Shown here piece after piece: positions 59,431-64,000 of a stretch of DNA of 64,000 nt. The translations under genes and the position numbers were made by a program. The notes beneath the pieces are model-generated. The model did not search any database. It was not told where the DNA came from and saw only the letters and a list, made by a program, of their open reading frames with translations. The stretch is from Varanus komodoensis (Eukaryota; Chordata; Lepidosauria; Squamata; Varanidae). How positions within the stretch are numbered: the stretch's first letter is position 1; every line of letters starts with the position of its first letter. The stretch lies in the NCBI RefSeq assembly GCF_004798865.1, contig NW_025335589.1, forward strand, positions 8,863,532 to 8,927,531, given 5' to 3'.

Positions 59431-60443
59431 TGGAAAATCAAGCAAAGCCAGCAACCTTCTTCCCCCATCCTCCTATTACTGCATCAACATGGTTTCAGGG
59501 GCTGAAAACCAAAGTAAGGTGCTGTATCAAATGAACAATACTATTCTCTAGTCAATCCTCAGTCCATGAAACTCCTGAAAGGATTCAGCTTGGCCTAATC
59601 ACATTAAGTCTTCCATGCCTCTTAGACTGTGGATTTCTCTGAGGAACAGTTTGTGAGTGCTAAAGTGAGAGAAGTATCACTATCACAAGAAACAAGTACA
59701 GCAAAAAGTGTGACACTAGTGGAGTAGTTTCCATGACATCTTCTGTCGGAAGGGCAAAATACTCCATCAGCTCAGCCAGCCACAGGAGACAGGACAGCCT
59801 TGTATCCAGGGATTTTGTTGACTGAAGCTTGTCCCGAAATTTACACATTACAGGCCCAAACTGCTGTACCAGCAAGAGGATCACTCTTTAGCATCTGTGT
59901 GGAAGAAGAGGACTTACTCTGGGCTAAGGAATCCTGAAGAGCTTTGCTTCTTAAGGTGTCGCCCTGGTAGATACCATGCACACCCTTTCAGTTTGCTTGC
60001 AGTGCAGTCACTTGGAAGAACATTTATGAAGCAGGATTTGTACTGTTGTCAAGTACATGGCACAAATTATTACATTTCCTAGATTTCTGATAAAATATGT
60101 TTGAATACTCGGACTGTGCAAGTTTTCCTTCAGGCAAATTGATGGTTTTAGAGCTGTACAGCTAAAAGATCTGAATGAAGTGGTGACTTGTATCAGTCCA
60201 TTGGCAGAGTTACACAAGCAAGTTGTCCCTGTCTCATTCCCTTCTTCCTAACATAAGAGTGAGAAGGCACACTGAGTAAAGAGATATAGGCTTAGCAAGC
60301 TATATAGGCGCAGAGGTACCAGAGGTCATCATAAGCGCCTGCCATGATATTACAGGTGAAAACTAAACAAAACTTGCACTTAAGCACCAGTAAAAACACT
60401 TTGTCCCACATGGGAAAAACCAAGTGTCAGCAAGAGAACTAGA
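59431..60443. other. Unassigned stretch
   Basis: No gene. A 74-residue minus frame (59660-59884) has a hydrophobic end but no splice or promoter support. Confidence 0.45.
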
Positions 60444-61061
60444 TGTTAGCATAGAATATCCTAAAATGATCAGAGTGGAAATGGAAGGAGAAAAAGAATT
60501 TCATCTAGACAAGTAGCCATCTAGAACCATGGAGACATAACCAACTTCAGATGTTATCAGCAAAATAACGGTAAATGGAATTAGGTTAAAAAACATAAAC
60601 TGATGTAAGTTGAGTTTTGAACATGGAACAATAGTCATGTGAGACCCTAATGAACAATAAGAGGACTTAAACCTTACTTGTACCATTTTTGATACATGGG
60701 GTAAGAGTAATGCAGGACCTAAAACACAAAATAAGTATGCTGGCACCTGGAGGGTGGAAATGGCTGTGCTGAGTCAGTGCAGTGCCTGTCAAAAGATAAT
60801 GCTTTTGACCAATGAAGTTTGTGATATTGGCCCTTTCTTTCTGTATAAAAGAATCAGTGATTTCTCTTTCCTCCTTTCAATCAAACATATTTTCTTTTAA
60901 CTGAGCCTGTTGCAAACTTTCTCTCTTATCTGAGTCCCAAGTCCATTTCTATTCTCATTGAGGACAGTGGTAAGGACAGGCCTCAATGAGACACTGAAAC
61001 ATACAAATAAGAGTTTTGAGGTGGGTGGATTTATTTCCCCTGCATTCACCTGGCCTTAACA
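60444..61061 (+). mobile_element. Retroviral-type LTR fossil (solo or lone LTR)
   Basis: About 618 bases bounded by TGTTA and TAACA, the short inverted ends of retroviral LTRs. Inside are a CCAAT box (TTTTGACCAATGAAG, near 60810) and a TATA box (GTATAAAAG, 60842-60850), about 210 bases before the right end, as in a U3/R/U5 layout. The bases that follow (TTTTTGGAGGTCC) start with a TGG-containing stretch where a primer-binding site would lie. No coding region and no second LTR found. Family not assigned; gamma-like (class I) is a guess. Treated as an old fossil. Confidence 0.5.
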
Positions 61062-64000
61062 TTTTTGGAGGTCCAAAGCAAGTTTTGTGTTGCTATTGAA
61101 TATGCAATCCCTAGTAAACAAAGCACAAACCATTTTCTAATTCTGGGTGATTGTGCGCCTAGATGAGCAACTCAATCTGCAGGCCTGAGAAGAAGGTATT
61201 TGAAAGCATTCTCTATTGAAGATGTCTGGTGCCAAAATATCTTAGGAATGCGCATTCCACATCAGAGAGGTTAGGCCAGGAATTTTAGTAGGTCTATTGG
61301 CCACCCCCACTGCACAGCAGACTCCTTGATCAAGCTGGTTCAACTGATCTGGAAAGCCTGTTGCTGAATTCCAGAACAAAATCTTCAGTACTCGAATGTG
61401 GGGGTGCAGAAGATTGCAGTATTTCTTCTTTATAGGGAAAAGTGAAGTCCACTTATGGAGGCAGTTTCTACGATATCAGCCTAGTGAGCTATTTCAGAGG
61501 TTATAAATTCAAGGTTGCTCTTCCATTTGGCTTAATTTATACTGGTGGGAACCATAACCAAGGATGAGAGTATGTCCCTTTTTCCATTCTGTCTTGATGC
61601 AACACATTGTAATGCTTAAGCCAGAGGAGCAATGTATGCAACACCCCTCCCAAAACACCACAGAGAAAGTCCACAATACCCACAATTGGCCACAAAGGCA
61701 GAACATTCCGCACCCTCCCAGGCAGGGAAAATACAGCAATAAAATAAATAAAAATTTGCTAATATATCCATCTACCTAAAATATTTTAGGCTGCCGTAAT
61801 GGCAAGAGCATTAATATTAATGGAACATAACTTATTCAGAACTAGTTCAAATCCAGTTAACTGCAGTGAGTCTACCTATGTATGGCTAAGCCTGGATCCA
61901 ACCCATTGTTCCTCATCTTTCAATTTCTTCATTTTACTCAATTTATTCTGCTCCCCTATGTTGCCTATGTATGAATTGATAAAACTTGGCTCCCAAAAGA
62001 ACAATTTTTATGTAACCATGTCCAAGGTTCTTTTTGTGCAGTATTTTGCTTCTTTACAAAGAAGGACCACACAAAATAAAATTGATGCAACTCTATATAC
62101 TATCATAGAAAGAATCTGTTGGGCTTTGGGAACTGTGTTTGAATTTGTATGAATGCACTTCTTATGTAGAACGAGAAGAAGGCAGGCTATAAACTGAAGG
62201 AGTAAAAAGGCTTGGCAAACTATAAATGTACAGTGCTTTGTATGAAATCCATAAACTAAACACACATAAACCAAAAACCTGAAGGATTCCTACGGATTTA
62301 GTTCACTTTAGTAATAAGACTGGGTAATTCATTTTCTAAAATCGGAAAAGAAACTGAAAATAAGGCTCTCCATTCCCGGCATGTTTGAGTTTGCAACCTA
62401 GGAGAATGCTCCATCTATCCCGTTGGGTTTGAATATATCTGAATATATATGCATAAGATTTCACAATTAATTGCCATCTCCTGCTCATTAACTTGAATTA
62501 TTGCTATGAGCTGGTTTGGAGTATAGTACAACTGAATTGCAACTCTGAATTGTACATATACCAAAGGAGATCATTACCCAAAATAGCACCTGTTGTGGCA
62601 TTGTTTATCTAGTTAGTTATTCCAGAAGCAAGAAAGGAGTCTGAATTTGTTGCATGATTGTTCCAAAACGCTGATCTAGAAATTCGGCTGTTCCAGGCTG
62701 AACAAATCCTTAGAACTAGTTTATAAGGCTTTTCTATACTTCGAAGAGTATCAATATTTTTCTTTTTTTTAGTAGCAGATGTAGATTTCTGTTTAGGTCT
62801 TTGTTCAGTAGTCAGTTAATGTCTTATCGAGTAAGAGTTTCTCAACTCTATCATTATATAACATTTAATTCCCCCTTAAGTTATGTTTGACCCCTTTCAA
62901 AGATGGAGGCTTTGTTATTATGGTGGCTATAAAAGTCAAAATTGAGCTTAATAAAAAATACATACTTTGTTTAGTTTTCTTTAGAAAGCAGCTTTCTAAA
63001 AATGTCACACCAAGGCAGAGCTGAGCTTAGAGTCCAACCCAACCTCCCAAGGCCAGGGCCAGAATTTGTAATTAGACAGCTCTTGTAGAGAATTGTTTGG
63101 AGAAAAAGAGAACGTCTCTCTTGCTGTTAGCTGAATACCAGAAATGACAGAGTTTCCCTGGCAGCAGCTGCTCCATTATGTTTTGTTATTCGTCTCCCCT
63201 CTTATTATTTCCATCTTACTCAATCCTCACTTCCAGCAAAGGCATATTACCTCCAGCAAAGTCAGACAAATAGAGCAGCTTTCTCCACCCGCTACGCTGC
63301 CTTCAGAATGGAGAAGCAAAGGGGATGGCTATACAAACAGCCCAACTGGCCATTCTCTCATGCTTTCTTCCACATGGTGTGTGGCCGCAGGCGTGTGTGC
63401 AAGTTTAAACTAATGGCTGAACAAAGTGTTTGACCCTTAAGTGGCGACTAACCTGGAATTTTAGTTTTGTACCCAGACTTGGGAGGACAAAAACACAGCG
63501 GCGGAGAGACGCTGCCAGCATGTGGCACCACCTGGTGGATGCTGAGCCATTGGAATTTATTTCCTTTCTATACACCACGAAACCTGCTTCTCCTTTTTAG
63601 CAGGCAGGAAATGAAAGTTATTTTACCAGAAAACAAAATTGCTTCTAGCTGACATAGGTTTATTTTACTAAGAAAGCTGGTGGACTGATTGCCCTCATAG
63701 GACACCATGGGGGGGGTGGAGGAACCTTAATTTATCTATTATAATAAGAGCTAGGGAAACTGTTTCCAGAACAGCATGATCCTTATTCCTATATGGAAAA
63801 ATTAACTTGCTCCTGGAGCAACTAAAGTTCTCACCCTAAGGGTAAAACACTATCTTCAAAGAAACATGGGGCCGTCACCAGAACAATTATTGCAATGTTA
63901 AGTTCACTCCTCCGTAACTTGTAATACAGCAAACTTCATATAGGAATATCAAGCTGCCATATGGAGTCTATCGCTCTGTCTCTTCTAGGATTGTTACCAT
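61062..64000. other. Unassigned stretch
   Basis: May begin with a short leader from the LTR element. No gene. The 89-residue frame at 63144-63413 starts with a hydrophobic, signal-like stretch (LLHYVLLFVSPLIISILL), but the remainder is unrecognised. The 117-residue frame at 61799-62152 shows no domain. Confidence 0.45.

Noticed and set aside
63144-63413. Frame with a signal-peptide-like start
   Set aside because: No recognisable mature part, no splice signals evaluated as convincing, and hydrophobic starts are common by chance in T-rich DNA.

Overview
This window looks like gene-poor nuclear DNA from a squamate reptile, most likely a lizard. The evidence is the repeat mix: the 3' end of a BovB (RTE) LINE, chicken-repeat-1 (CR1) LINE tails, several copies of an L2-clade LINE with the CCGCCCA / TTGGGCGG 3' hairpin, a probable L1 tail, MIR-like tRNA SINEs and a tRNA-Ala-derived SINE. 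All assignments come from reading the sequence and remembered family features; nothing was searched.

No protein-coding gene can be called with confidence. Open frames are short and mostly lie in low-complexity tracts or transposon remnants. The best host-exon candidate is on the minus strand at 31501-31676: a frame with a hydrophobic membrane-like segment, a basic stop-transfer flank and a good splice donor. It is tentative. A second coding-like tract at about 15665-16560 (minus) is broken and unassigned.

Layout. 1-10080: mostly unassigned DNA with a 29-bp tandem duplication (2607-2664), a long CTTCTG/CTT tract (4685-4803) and three CR1 tails (5120-5690, 7680-8303, 9225-9455). 10081-11172: BovB 3' end broken by a 100-N gap whose two flanks repeat the same 63 bases, followed by a SINE. 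11173-21000: a MITE nested inside a tRNA-Ala SINE (14525-15222), the unassigned coding-like tract, a SINE, and a reverse-transcriptase remnant with a YADDT motif (20190-20470). 21000-36400: microsatellites, an L2 tail, the candidate exon, a SINE/L2 pair and a probable L1 tail. 36400-45500: a complete non-autonomous hAT element with perfect 8-bp target duplications (37963-38519), two tRNA-Ala SINEs, a (CT)(GT)(GA) compound repeat and a second long MITE copy. 45500-53300: three L2 remnants, two on the minus strand and one long plus-strand copy reaching the RT domain, plus another L2-like tail. 53300-64000: mainly unassigned DNA with a (TG)n tract and one retroviral-type LTR fossil (60444-61061).

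As a whole the window reads as intergenic or large-intron DNA. Several AT-rich stretches without repeats (24650-25080, 50130-50480, 52860-53170) could be conserved non-coding elements, which only a cross-species alignment could show.
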